From an uncultured Senegalimassilia sp. (GTDB lineage Bacteria > Actinomycetota > Coriobacteriia > Coriobacteriales > Eggerthellaceae), in contig NZ_CAKUAT010000013.1 in assembly GCF_934636665.1 (NCBI RefSeq), positions 1-64,000 on the forward strand: a DNA stretch of 64,000 bases. Reading direction: 5' to 3'. The notes beneath the pieces are model-generated. The model did no database searches and had not been told where the DNA came from. It saw only the letters and a program-made list of their open reading frames with translations. Made by a program: the position numbers and the translations under genes. Below are positions 25,667 through 33,332 of this stretch, one piece after another (position 1 is the first letter of the stretch; each line of letters opens with the position of its first letter).

Positions 25667-26635
25667 CTACAGCTTCTGCGCCACGCGCAGCTTGGCGCTG
25701 CGGGCGCGGGGGTTGCGCGCTATCTCATCGGCCGTGGGGACGATGGGCTTTCGGGTAAGCACCTTGAGTATCGGCTCCTTGCCGCACATGCACACCGGAA
25801 GATCGGGCGGGCAGGTGCAACGGTTCGCGAAGCTTTGGAACATATCCTTCACGATGCGGTCCTCAAGCGAGTGGTAGCTGATCACGCAGATGCGCCCGCC
25901 GGGGTTCGCCCAGCGGATGGCAGCTTCCAGGCCGCTTTTCAGAACGTCGAGCTCGCCGTTGACCTCGATGCGCAGAGCTTGAAACGTGCGTTTGGCAGGA
26001 TGTCCGCCAGCGCGGCGCGCGCTTGCCGGGATGGACGCCTTGATGACGTCGACCAGCTGCGCGCTCGTTTCAAGCGGGGCCTTCTCACGGGCGCGGACGA
26101 TGAAGTCCGCGATGCGGCTGGCCCACCGCTCATCGGAGTAGGAGCGGATGATCCGAGTGAGGTCTGCTGCGTTGTAGGTGTTCACGACCTCTGCTGCGGT
26201 TAGGGTGTTTTTCCCCGGATCCATCCTCATATCAAGCGGGCCGTCCTCCTTGAAGGAGAAGCCCCGTGATGGCGTGTCAATCTGAACGGAGGATACGCCG
26301 ATGTCGAACAAGAACGCGTCCACACCGGGAACATCCACGCTCAGAAGCGCTTCGTCCATGTTGCCGAAGTTGTTGCGCACCAGTTCCAGATGCGGGCGCA
26401 ACTCATCGGGCAGCGAGCCGAGTTTGCGGGCGGCCGCGGCAAGCGCCACGTCGTCCTGATCGATGCCGATGAGGGTGCCCCCGCATCCGATGCGCTGGGC
26501 AACTTCGAAGGAATGCCCTGCCCCGCCGAGCGTTGCGTCCACGAACGTCTGCTGCGGTTTGAGGTTCAAGTGCTCGAGGCACTCGGGGAGCAGGACCGGT
26601 ATATGCCGAAACTCTTGGTTTGCCAATTCGCTCAC
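25667..26635 (-). CDS. rsmH: 16S rRNA (cytosine1402-N4)-methyltransferase
   Basis: RsmH methylates N4 of C1402 in the 16S rRNA P site. The 322-residue protein starts with HIPVLLPECLEHLN, has the SAM motif FVDATLGGAGHSFEVAQRI near residue 31, IGIDQDD, LFDIGVSSVQIDTPSRGFSFKEDGPLDMRMD, and the C-terminal ISYHSLEDRIVKDMF. Size and motif order are standard. It begins 9 bp after mraZ. Confidence 0.97.
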   Translation of the reverse strand: MSELANQEFRHIPVLLPECLEHLNLKPQQTFVDATLGGAGHSFEVAQRIGCGGTLIGIDQDDVALAAAARKLGSLPDELRPHLELVRNNFGNMDEALLSVDVPGVDAFLFDIGVSSVQIDTPSRGFSFKEDGPLDMRMDPGKNTLTAAEVVNTYNAADLTRIIRSYSDERWASRIADFIVRAREKAPLETSAQLVDVIKASIPASARRAGGHPAKRTFQALRIEVNGELDVLKSGLEAAIRWANPGGRICVISYHSLEDRIVKDMFQSFANRCTCPPDLPVCMCGKEPILKVLTRKPIVPTADEIARNPRARSAKLRVAQKL

Positions 26636-26644
26636 GCCTTCCGA

Positions 26645-27094
26645 TTAGCTGAACAACACGCTCAAGTCGATGTCGTCATCCTGCTCATCGAAGCGCTTTG
26701 CGTCCCAGATCTCGAAGTAGCCCGTGTTGCCCAATGCGACGACGTCCTTGTCGATGCCGGCCTTCTGACGCAGCTCGGCGGGGATGCCGATGCGCCCGGC
26801 GTTGTCGACGCTGACGTTGTTGGCGCGGCTCTTCAGCTTGCGGCGCAAGCCGACGTGGGCTTTGGACGTGGGGTCGTAACCGCCGAACTTGCTATCGAAC
26901 AGCGACACGATCCAGTCCTCGAACGCCTGAGGCTCGAATGCGTACAGGCACTCGTCATCGGGGCTGAGGGTTACCACCAGATCTTCCGAAAGGACTTTGC
27001 GAAACGCGGCGGGCAGGGACATACGGCCCTTGGCGTCTACCTTGTGTCGGTAGGAGCCGTTCATGTCGATCGGCTTGTCGACGCCTTCTGCCAT
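26645..27094 (-). CDS. mraZ: Transcriptional regulator MraZ
   Basis: MraZ is a ring-forming SpoVT/AbrB-type DNA-binding protein that represses its own dcw operon in E. coli. The 149-residue protein has two AbrB repeats: GSYRHKVDAKGRMSLPAAFRK (about 13-33) and NVSVDNAGRIGIPAELRQKAG (about 93-113), each with the DxxGR core. It is the first gene of the cluster. TGGG repeats of MraZ-box type lie within its promoter, which strongly suggests autoregulation. Confidence 0.96.
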   Translation of the reverse strand: MAEGVDKPIDMNGSYRHKVDAKGRMSLPAAFRKVLSEDLVVTLSPDDECLYAFEPQAFEDWIVSLFDSKFGGYDPTSKAHVGLRRKLKSRANNVSVDNAGRIGIPAELRQKAGIDKDVVALGNTGYFEIWDAKRFDEQDDDIDLSVLFS

Positions 27095-27138
27095 GCCTTC
27101 CTTCCGCTGCTTTCCGTTTGTTCCGTTCGGTGTTTGGG

Positions 27139-27167
27139 ATTCTACCCCACTTCATCCCACTTCGCAA
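27139..27167 (-). promoter_or_regulatory. mra/dcw promoter with MraZ boxes in the spacer
   Basis: Minus strand: -35 TTGCGA (27162-27167), spacer of exactly 17 bp, -10 TAGAAT (27139-27144). The spacer holds two TGGG repeats 10 bp apart, matching the known MraZ operator of TGGGN repeats with a 10-bp period. MraZ bound here would cover the promoter. Confidence 0.8.
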
Positions 27168-27685
27168 CATCTTGCGGCACGTTTTGGGCGGTTTTGCACA
27201 GGCGTTGACCCCTTGTAACCTGCCTGATTCATTCGTAAAACAGGCAGTTTCAGGGGTGGTTTCCATATGGTGCGCAAGGTGGTTCGCCAACCACAATATA
27301 TAGATTTACGTTTGGGCGAAAATCGGGTGGGATGAAGTGGGATTGCATTTGTGCGGATTCGGTGGCGTGGGGCGATGTGGGATGGGTGGGGCGAAGTGGG
27401 AGACGTTGGCGCAGCGGTTGCCACCGCGCCGCGGGAGACGTTGCCCGTCGTCCATCGGTTCATTGCGAAAGATGATACCGGTTACCGTCTTTAACCGATG
27501 CCGGAACCGGTTACAAACGGTTGCAGGCGGTTTACGGCGTTAGAGTCGCAAAGATAGGCGCCAGGGGCCGCTGCCCGGACAGCATTTGGGCGCATAGGCT
27601 TACCCCGCGCAGGCAAAGCTCACCTGGGCGCGATGAGAACCGACCCGCTATGCTGGTCGGCGCTCGCGCCTTCGCTCCCCGACCT
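27168..27685. other. Long intergenic region upstream of mraZ
   Basis: No gene is supported. It holds a hairpin-forming CTGCCTG/CAGGCAG pair (near 27222-27249), an AT-rich patch (27293-27306), a second TGGG array (27328-27400) and two copies of CCGGTTAC 29 bp apart (27478 and 27507). Confidence 0.55.
27328..27401 (+). repeat. Second, inverted TGGG (MraZ-box-like) array
   Basis: Plus-strand TGGG starts at 27328, 27338, 27368, 27378, 27387 and 27397, i.e. nearly all on one 10-bp phase. The 15-mer GTGGGATGAAGTGGG at 27327-27341 is identical to the one in the mraZ promoter spacer but on the opposite strand. Confidence 0.65.
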
Positions 27686-28609
27686 TTAGGCGCGCGGGTG
27701 CGCGTGCAGGTATTCCTCACGCAGATGGCTGCGATCGACGTGGGTGTAGACCTGGGTGGTGGAGATGTCGGAATGGCCGAGGATATCCTGGATGACGCGC
27801 AAATCCGCCCCGCCCTGCAGCATATGCGTGGCGAACGAATGGCGCAGCGTGTGCGGGTGCAGGTTGTCCACGCCGATGGCAAGGCCCGCGCGCGACACCA
27901 CCTTGAACACGCTTTGGCGCGTCAAGCGACCGCCGCGGGCGTTCAGGAACACGGCGTCGGTAGGCTTGGCGTAAGGCTTGCACAGCTGCGGGCGCGCGTT
28001 TTCCAGATAGTCAGCCAACGCGGTTGCCGCCGCACCCGATATCGGGGAGATGCGCTGCTTGCCGCCTTTGCCGAGCACGAGCAGATACCCCTGGTCGAGC
28101 ACCACATCTGACAGGTCCAGGCCGCACAGTTCGCTGACGCGCAGGCCGCATCCGTAGAGCACCTCGAGCATGGCGCGGTTGCGCAGGGCCGTAGGGCCGC
28201 CTTCCTGCCCCTCAAGCTCTTCGAACAGGCGTTGCACCTGATCAATGGACAGAACGTCGGGAAGGCGCTCCGGGGTTTTCGGCAGCGGCAGCCCCGCCGC
28301 AGGGTTGCTTTCGGTGTAATCCTCGGCCACGCAAAACCGGTGAAACCCCTTCACCACCGACGCCCTTCGGCACACCGTGGAAGCGGCATAGCCCTGCGCG
28401 AACAGATGCTCCTGATACGCCACGATGGACTCGCGCGACACCTGCGAGAGCTTCTCGATGCCCTGCGAGAACAGGAAATCCCGATAGGTTTCCAGATCGG
28501 CCTCGTAGGCCTCGATGGTGCGCGGCGAGCTGCCGCGCTCGATGCGCAGGTAGGCGATGTATTCCGCTGCCAAATCGATCAGATCGTCGGTATCGATGCT
28601 CTCGTCCAC
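27686..28609 (-). CDS. xerD: Tyrosine recombinase XerD
   Basis: XerC/D-type recombinases resolve chromosome dimers at dif. The 307-residue protein has an N-terminal SAM-like core-binding domain (YIAYLRIERGSSPRTIEAYEADL) and a catalytic domain with the tetrad: Arg in YGCGLRVSELCGL, Lys in VLGKGGKQR, HTLRHSFATHML, HSDISTTQVYTHVD with the nucleophilic Tyr. A GTG start at 28609 is chosen because GAAGGGAG lies 5 nt upstream and gives the usual 300-residue size; the longer in-frame ATG form has no support. XerD rather than XerC is a best guess. Confidence 0.92.
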   Translation of the reverse strand: MDESIDTDDLIDLAAEYIAYLRIERGSSPRTIEAYEADLETYRDFLFSQGIEKLSQVSRESIVAYQEHLFAQGYAASTVCRRASVVKGFHRFCVAEDYTESNPAAGLPLPKTPERLPDVLSIDQVQRLFEELEGQEGGPTALRNRAMLEVLYGCGLRVSELCGLDLSDVVLDQGYLLVLGKGGKQRISPISGAAATALADYLENARPQLCKPYAKPTDAVFLNARGGRLTRQSVFKVVSRAGLAIGVDNLHPHTLRHSFATHMLQGGADLRVIQDILGHSDISTTQVYTHVDRSHLREEYLHAHPRA

Positions 28610-28657
28610 GAGCGCTCCCTTCCCTATCGGCTTATCCTTATATATCCCACCATACGG

Positions 28658-28686
28658 AAAAGGCCGCCCGATGCGGCGGCCTTTTC
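28658..28686 (-). terminator. Terminator of pyrG
   Basis: The stem AAAAGGCCGCC/GGCGGCCTTTT is symmetric and ends in T runs in both directions, between pyrG and xerD. Confidence 0.85.
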
Positions 28687-28746
28687 GCAACAACAACATT
28701 ATGTAAACCTTTAACCGGTTTAGTCCGAACCCCGGAAGCTGCCGAA

Positions 28747-30348
28747 CTACTCGCGATGATCGAGGGCTGCGGCGACGAAGTCGCGGAACAGGGGATGCGG
28801 CCTGGTGGGACGGCTTTTGAACTCGGGGTGGCCCTGGCTTGCCACGAACCACGGATGGTCGGGCAGCTCGACCATCTCCACCAGGCGACTATCAGGGGAA
28901 ACACCGGAGATGACCAGACCCGCCTCTGCCAAACGGTCGCGGAACGCGTTGTTCACCTCATAGCGATGGCGATGACGCTCGTAGATGAGCTCCTCGCCGT
29001 AGGCCTTGAAGGCCATGGATGCAGGAGCGACCTTGCACGGGTAGGCGCCCAGTCGCATGGTGCCGCCCTTGTCCTCGACGTCTTCCTGCTCGGGCATCAG
29101 GTCGATCACGGGGAACTCGGCGTTCTCGTCGAACTCCGCCGACGTCGCTCCGGGCATGCCCGCCACATCGCGCGCGAACTCGCACACCGCCGCCTGCATG
29201 CCCAGGCAGATGCCCAAAAACGGCACGTCGTGCGTGCGGGCGTAGCGCACCGCGCAGATCTTGCCCTCGAAGGCGCGCTGGCCGAAGCCGCCGGGCACCA
29301 GGATGCCGTCCATGGATCCCAGGACCTCTTCGACATTGCTGTCGTTGAGCTCCTCGCCATCGATAAGATGCACGTTGACCTGGGTGTTGTTGTACACGCC
29401 CGCATGATGCAGCGCCTCGATGACCGAAAGGTACGCGTCGGGCAGGCTGGTGTACTTGCCCACGATGGCCACATCGCAGTCATGCTCCACATGGGCGGCC
29501 GCATCCACGAACGAGCGCAGGGGGCTCAGGTCGATCTGACGCTCGGGAAGACCCAGGCGCTCGAGCACCTTCACATCGAAGTGCTGGTCGTACAAGCCGA
29601 AGGGCACCTCGTAGATGGAGGGGCTGTCGGTGCATGCGAGCACCTCGTCGGGTCGCACGTCGCAGAACAGGGCGATCTTCTCGCGCACCTTATCCGAGAT
29701 CTCGTGATCGCTGCGGCATACGATGAAGTCGGGCTGCACGCCGATGGAGCGCAGCTCCTTGACGGAATGCTGCGTGGGCTTGGTCTTGACCTCATGGGCT
29801 GCGGCGATGTACGGGACCAGCGTGACGTGGATGAACAGCACGTCACCGCGCTCCTTTTCCTTCCTGAACTGACGCGCGGCCTCGATGAAGGGCTGCGACT
29901 CGATGTCGCCGATGGTGCCGCCGATCTCGGAGATGACGATGTCGGCTCCGGACTGGTCGGCAATGCGGCGCAGACGCTCCTTGATGGCCTCGGTGACGTG
30001 CGGGATAACCTGCACGGTGCCGCCGAGGAAGTCGCCGCGGCGCTCGCGGGCGATCAGGGTTTTGTAAATGGAGCCCTGCGTGAAGTTTGATTCGCGGGAC
30101 AGGTTCTCGTCAATGAAGCGCTCGTAATGCCCCAGGTCAAGGTCGCCTTCGTGGCCGTCTTCGGTGACGAAGACCTCGCCATGCTGAAACGGGCTCATGG
30201 TGCCCGGGTCGACGTTGAGGTACGGGTCCATCTTCTGCATGGTCACCTTGTAGCCGCGGGCCTTCAGCAGATGTCCAAGGGAGGCGGCCGTGATGCCCTT
30301 GCCCAAAGACGACACGACGCCGCCGGTTACGAAAATATGCTTGGCCAT
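28747..30348 (-). CDS. pyrG: CTP synthase
   Basis: PyrG aminates UTP to CTP using ATP and glutamine. The 533-residue enzyme has the N-terminal synthetase domain (FVTGGVVSSLGKGITAASLG, MDPYLNVDPGTMSPFQHGEVFV, EIGGTIGDIES) and a C-terminal class I glutamine amidotransferase domain with GGFGQRAFEGK, the nucleophile Cys in FLGICLGMQ, and the late His-Pro-Glu (GHPEFKSRPTRPHPLF). Length is normal. It appears monocistronic. Confidence 0.97.
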   Translation of the reverse strand: MAKHIFVTGGVVSSLGKGITAASLGHLLKARGYKVTMQKMDPYLNVDPGTMSPFQHGEVFVTEDGHEGDLDLGHYERFIDENLSRESNFTQGSIYKTLIARERRGDFLGGTVQVIPHVTEAIKERLRRIADQSGADIVISEIGGTIGDIESQPFIEAARQFRKEKERGDVLFIHVTLVPYIAAAHEVKTKPTQHSVKELRSIGVQPDFIVCRSDHEISDKVREKIALFCDVRPDEVLACTDSPSIYEVPFGLYDQHFDVKVLERLGLPERQIDLSPLRSFVDAAAHVEHDCDVAIVGKYTSLPDAYLSVIEALHHAGVYNNTQVNVHLIDGEELNDSNVEEVLGSMDGILVPGGFGQRAFEGKICAVRYARTHDVPFLGICLGMQAAVCEFARDVAGMPGATSAEFDENAEFPVIDLMPEQEDVEDKGGTMRLGAYPCKVAPASMAFKAYGEELIYERHRHRYEVNNAFRDRLAEAGLVISGVSPDSRLVEMVELPDHPWFVASQGHPEFKSRPTRPHPLFRDFVAAALDHRE

Positions 30349-30774
30349 AGTTCTCCTTCGCGCTTAGAAACCGGTGTATTTCCCCACCGCCGATCGCGCT
30401 GCGCCCAGGCCGATACGCCTGCAGCACGCCAACGGCAAACTCCAAACGTTGGTTTATTGTACGCGCCACGCAACTTCTTCCCCAGCCCCGCGCGAGCCTT
30501 TTAACAGAGGGGAAACGAAACTGAAACGAGATGGACGGCAAGGGCGACGGCGTCGTTTCGCCTGCTTTTGCGGAACCGGCGCAACGGAGCCCAACGGCGG
30601 CAAACCGGGCCCAAGGACATGCCGCCGGGTGCTCCCCTTCGCCTTCTTCGTCGGGCGCAGTCGATAGGACTTCGTTCGCTTTTCGCGTGATGATGTGCGC
30701 TTGTCTTCACGCTTTCGCGCGCGAGCCTTATACTGGTTCGGTTAAACCTACCGTCATGGAAAGGGGTTGCGCCC
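30349..30774. other. Intergenic region between divergent pyrG and the DUF1846 gene
   Basis: No gene is visible. For the plus-strand gene a promoter fits: TTCACG (30706-30711), 17-bp spacer, TATACT (30729-30734), about 40 bp before the start codon. On the minus strand a TACAAT near 30458-30463 could be the pyrG -10. Confidence 0.5.
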
Positions 30775-32256
30775 ATGCGCATCGGTTTCGACAACGATAA
30801 ATACCTGGCTTTGCAAGCCGAGCATATCCGCGAAAGGATCGGCCAGTTCGGCGGCAAGCTGTATCTGGAGTTCGGCGGCAAGCTGTTCGACGACTACCAT
30901 GCCTCCCGCGTGCTGCCCGGCTTCCAGCCCGACAGCAAGATCCGCATGCTGCAGCAGATGGCCGAGGACGTTGAGATCATCATCGCCATCAACGCCAACG
31001 ATATCGAGAAGAACAAGGTGCGCGGCGATCTGGGCATCACCTACGACGAGGACGTGCTGCGTCTGCTGGACATCTTCCGGTCCATGGGCTTCGCCACGGC
31101 CGGCGTGGTGATCACCCGCTTCGAGAACCAGCCTAACGCGCTGGCGTTCCGCCATCGTCTGGACAGCCTGGGCATCAAAAGCTACCTGCACTACCCCATC
31201 GCCGGGTATCCCTACGACACGGCGCGCATCGTGTCGTCGGAGGGCTACGGCAAGAACGAGTTCGTGGAGACCACGCATCCCTTGGTAGTGGTCACCGCCC
31301 CCGGCCCCGGTTCGGGCAAGATGGCCACGTGCCTCTCCCAGCTCTACCATGAGCACGAGCGCGGCGTCGAGGCGGGCTACGCGAAGTACGAGACCTTCCC
31401 CATTTGGAACCTTCCGCTCAAGCACCCGGTGAACGTGGCGTACGAGGCTGCAACCGTTGACTTGGACGATGCCAACACCATCGACCCCTTCCATCTTGAG
31501 GCATATGGGGAAACCACCGTCAATTACAACCGCGACGTTGAGATCTTCCCGGTGCTCAAGGCCATGATGGAGCGCATCCTGGGCACGAGCCCCTATCAGT
31601 CTCCCACCGACATGGGCGTGAACATGGCGGGTATGGCCATTGTTGACGACGACGCGTGCCGCGAGGCCGCGAAGATGGAGATCGTGCGCCGCTATTTCCA
31701 GGCCGCGGTCGACGAACGCCGCACCGGTCTGCATCACGAGTACGTGGAGCACCTTGAGCTGCTGATGAACCAGGTTGGCGTGGACACGAACTTCTCGCCC
31801 GCACGCTCGGCCGCTTTGCTCAAGGCCGAGGCAACCGGCGCGCCTGCCGGCGCTATGGTGCTGCCCGATGGCCGCGTGGTCACCGGCAAAACGTCGGACC
31901 TGCTGGGCGCAGCCTCCTCGCTGCTCATGAACGCGCTCAAGGGCGTGGCGGGCGTCGACGAGGACCTGTTCGTCATCTCCGACGAGGTCATCGAGCCCAT
32001 CTGCGACCTGAAGACTTCCACGCTGCACGCGAAGAACCCGCGCCTGCATTCCGACGAGACGCTGCTGGCGCTTTCCGTGTCCAGCGCCACCGACCCGGTT
32101 GCCAAACAGCTGGTGGATGCAGCCGACCAGCTGCGCGGTTGCGACGCGTTCTTCAGCGTGATCTTGAGCCCCACCGACGAGAAGCTCTACCGCACGCTCG
32201 GCATCAACATCTGCTGCGAGCCGAAGTACGAGCAGCGCAGGTACTTCCACAAGTAG
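30775..32256 (+). CDS. DUF1846 family protein
   Basis: The 493-residue protein matches the DUF1846 family by overall sequence (RIGFDNDKYLALQAEHIRERI, KLYLEFGGKLFDDYHASRVLPGFQPDSKI, TAPGPGSGKMATCLSQLYHEH). Family members are widespread in anaerobes and streptococci, often annotated only from structural genomics; no activity is established. The PGPGSGK segment near residue 178 resembles a nucleotide-binding P-loop. There is no signal peptide or membrane helix. GGAAAGG precedes the ATG, and a terminator follows. It stands alone. Confidence 0.85.
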   Translation: MRIGFDNDKYLALQAEHIRERIGQFGGKLYLEFGGKLFDDYHASRVLPGFQPDSKIRMLQQMAEDVEIIIAINANDIEKNKVRGDLGITYDEDVLRLLDIFRSMGFATAGVVITRFENQPNALAFRHRLDSLGIKSYLHYPIAGYPYDTARIVSSEGYGKNEFVETTHPLVVVTAPGPGSGKMATCLSQLYHEHERGVEAGYAKYETFPIWNLPLKHPVNVAYEAATVDLDDANTIDPFHLEAYGETTVNYNRDVEIFPVLKAMMERILGTSPYQSPTDMGVNMAGMAIVDDDACREAAKMEIVRRYFQAAVDERRTGLHHEYVEHLELLMNQVGVDTNFSPARSAALLKAEATGAPAGAMVLPDGRVVTGKTSDLLGAASSLLMNALKGVAGVDEDLFVISDEVIEPICDLKTSTLHAKNPRLHSDETLLALSVSSATDPVAKQLVDAADQLRGCDAFFSVILSPTDEKLYRTLGINICCEPKYEQRRYFHK

Positions 32257-32301
32257 GACCTTGCTACATATTTGCTTGGCGTAGATGCGCCAAGCCATCG
32301 A

Positions 32302-32330
32302 AGCCCCGCGAGAATCTCGCGGGGCTTTTT
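32302..32330 (+). terminator. Terminator of the DUF1846 gene
   Basis: AGCCCCGCGAGA/TCTCGCGGGGCT is a near-perfect stem followed by TTTTT. Confidence 0.9.
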
Positions 32331-33326
32331 GCGTCATCAACCATTTACTCAAACTGCAGCATCCAGGGAATCAAGCACGTGAGCAATCGCAGATGGCGAC
32401 AAGGCGCGACAACATATGCGAAGGCGAGCACATAGCCTATGCCGTAAACGCCCGCAAGGCGCCGCAACGAACGCGAAGACAAGCGCGTTGGCAAGACTTC
32501 ATATGTGGTTGCAAAGCGCGTAATGCACTCCAGCATTTCTTAGCTTGAATGCATGCTTTACCTGGTGTATATCGGGTGCTTCTATGGATATTCGTATTGG
32601 TTCGATATTTCCTATTTTCCCAGATAGATGCTTAAGTTTCTGATACACAGCTGAATAGACGAAATACCGTTAGCGTCTATAGGAAAAAGAGAGCATCAGA
32701 GAAAGGGATTCGGAAAACCGAGCACCGCAAGCAAGCCGCATCTGAAACGCTAGGCTCATGTGCAAACCACGCATCTAAAGCTGATATCAGAGAAATCGTA
32801 AGGGTCCGCATAGCCCATGGAATCGTTTCTGAGACGAGCTACGAGACGCCAGGAATGGCAAGCCCACGCGAACGACGATGTCGTCTTAGCGCCTTCCTAG
32901 AAGGTCCAAACAGATCATCCCGCGCTTCCGCAGTAAGGACGGAATGCTGCGCGAGACCGACTGCGCGCTGCACAAGTACCCTAACCCTTCCACAAGCACA
33001 GGGAGCGCGGAACGAACCGCTTACTCGCAAGAGAAGAAGGCGGGCGCAGGGCCGCAAAACGAAGCTACGAGAATTCGAGCCAAACCATCAGAAGCGGGTC
33101 GCAAAGCAAACGCCCCCGCACTCTTATGAGCGCAGGGGCGTAAACAAAACTAATTGAAAAACCAAGCAGACGGAGAGCACGCCACCCAATTGCTTGCAGA
33201 ACATCCTACCGAAAGCGGTAAGCCCTGCTGCACACGGCAAGCGCACCGCCCTGTTGAATGCAGAGCATCCCACTGCAAGCGGCGTGCCCTACCGTACGCA
33301 GCGAGCCCTACCGTACGCGGCAAGCG
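32331..33326. other. About 1 kb gene-free region between the DUF1846 gene and murJ
   Basis: No reading frame here has a ribosome binding site, family signature or codon use like its neighbours. The base composition is visibly more AT-rich (for example 32560-32720). It includes an imperfect hairpin at 33110-33141 and degenerate 19-bp repeats at 33200-33332. Confidence 0.6.
33110..33141 (-). terminator. Possible terminator downstream of murJ
   Basis: An imperfect stem (ACGCCCC..GGGGCGT with interior mismatches, loop ATAA) is followed on the minus strand by TTTGCTTTG. It is 185 bp past the murJ stop. Confidence 0.45.
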
Positions 33327-33332
33327 CTACCG
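33200..33332. repeat. Degenerate ~19-bp tandem repeats at the murJ 3' end
   Basis: Two adjacent copies of GCCCTACCGTACGCRGCRA (19 bp) at 33285-33303 and 33304-33322 are preceded by decayed relatives (CATCCTACCGAAAGCGG, GCCCTGCTGCACACGGCAA, CATCCCACTGCAAGCGG). They run up to the murJ stop codon. Confidence 0.6.

Noticed and set aside
32345..32536. 63-codon minus-strand frame with hydrophobic residues
   Set aside because: No ribosome binding site, no family resemblance, and it lies in a composition-shifted gene desert.
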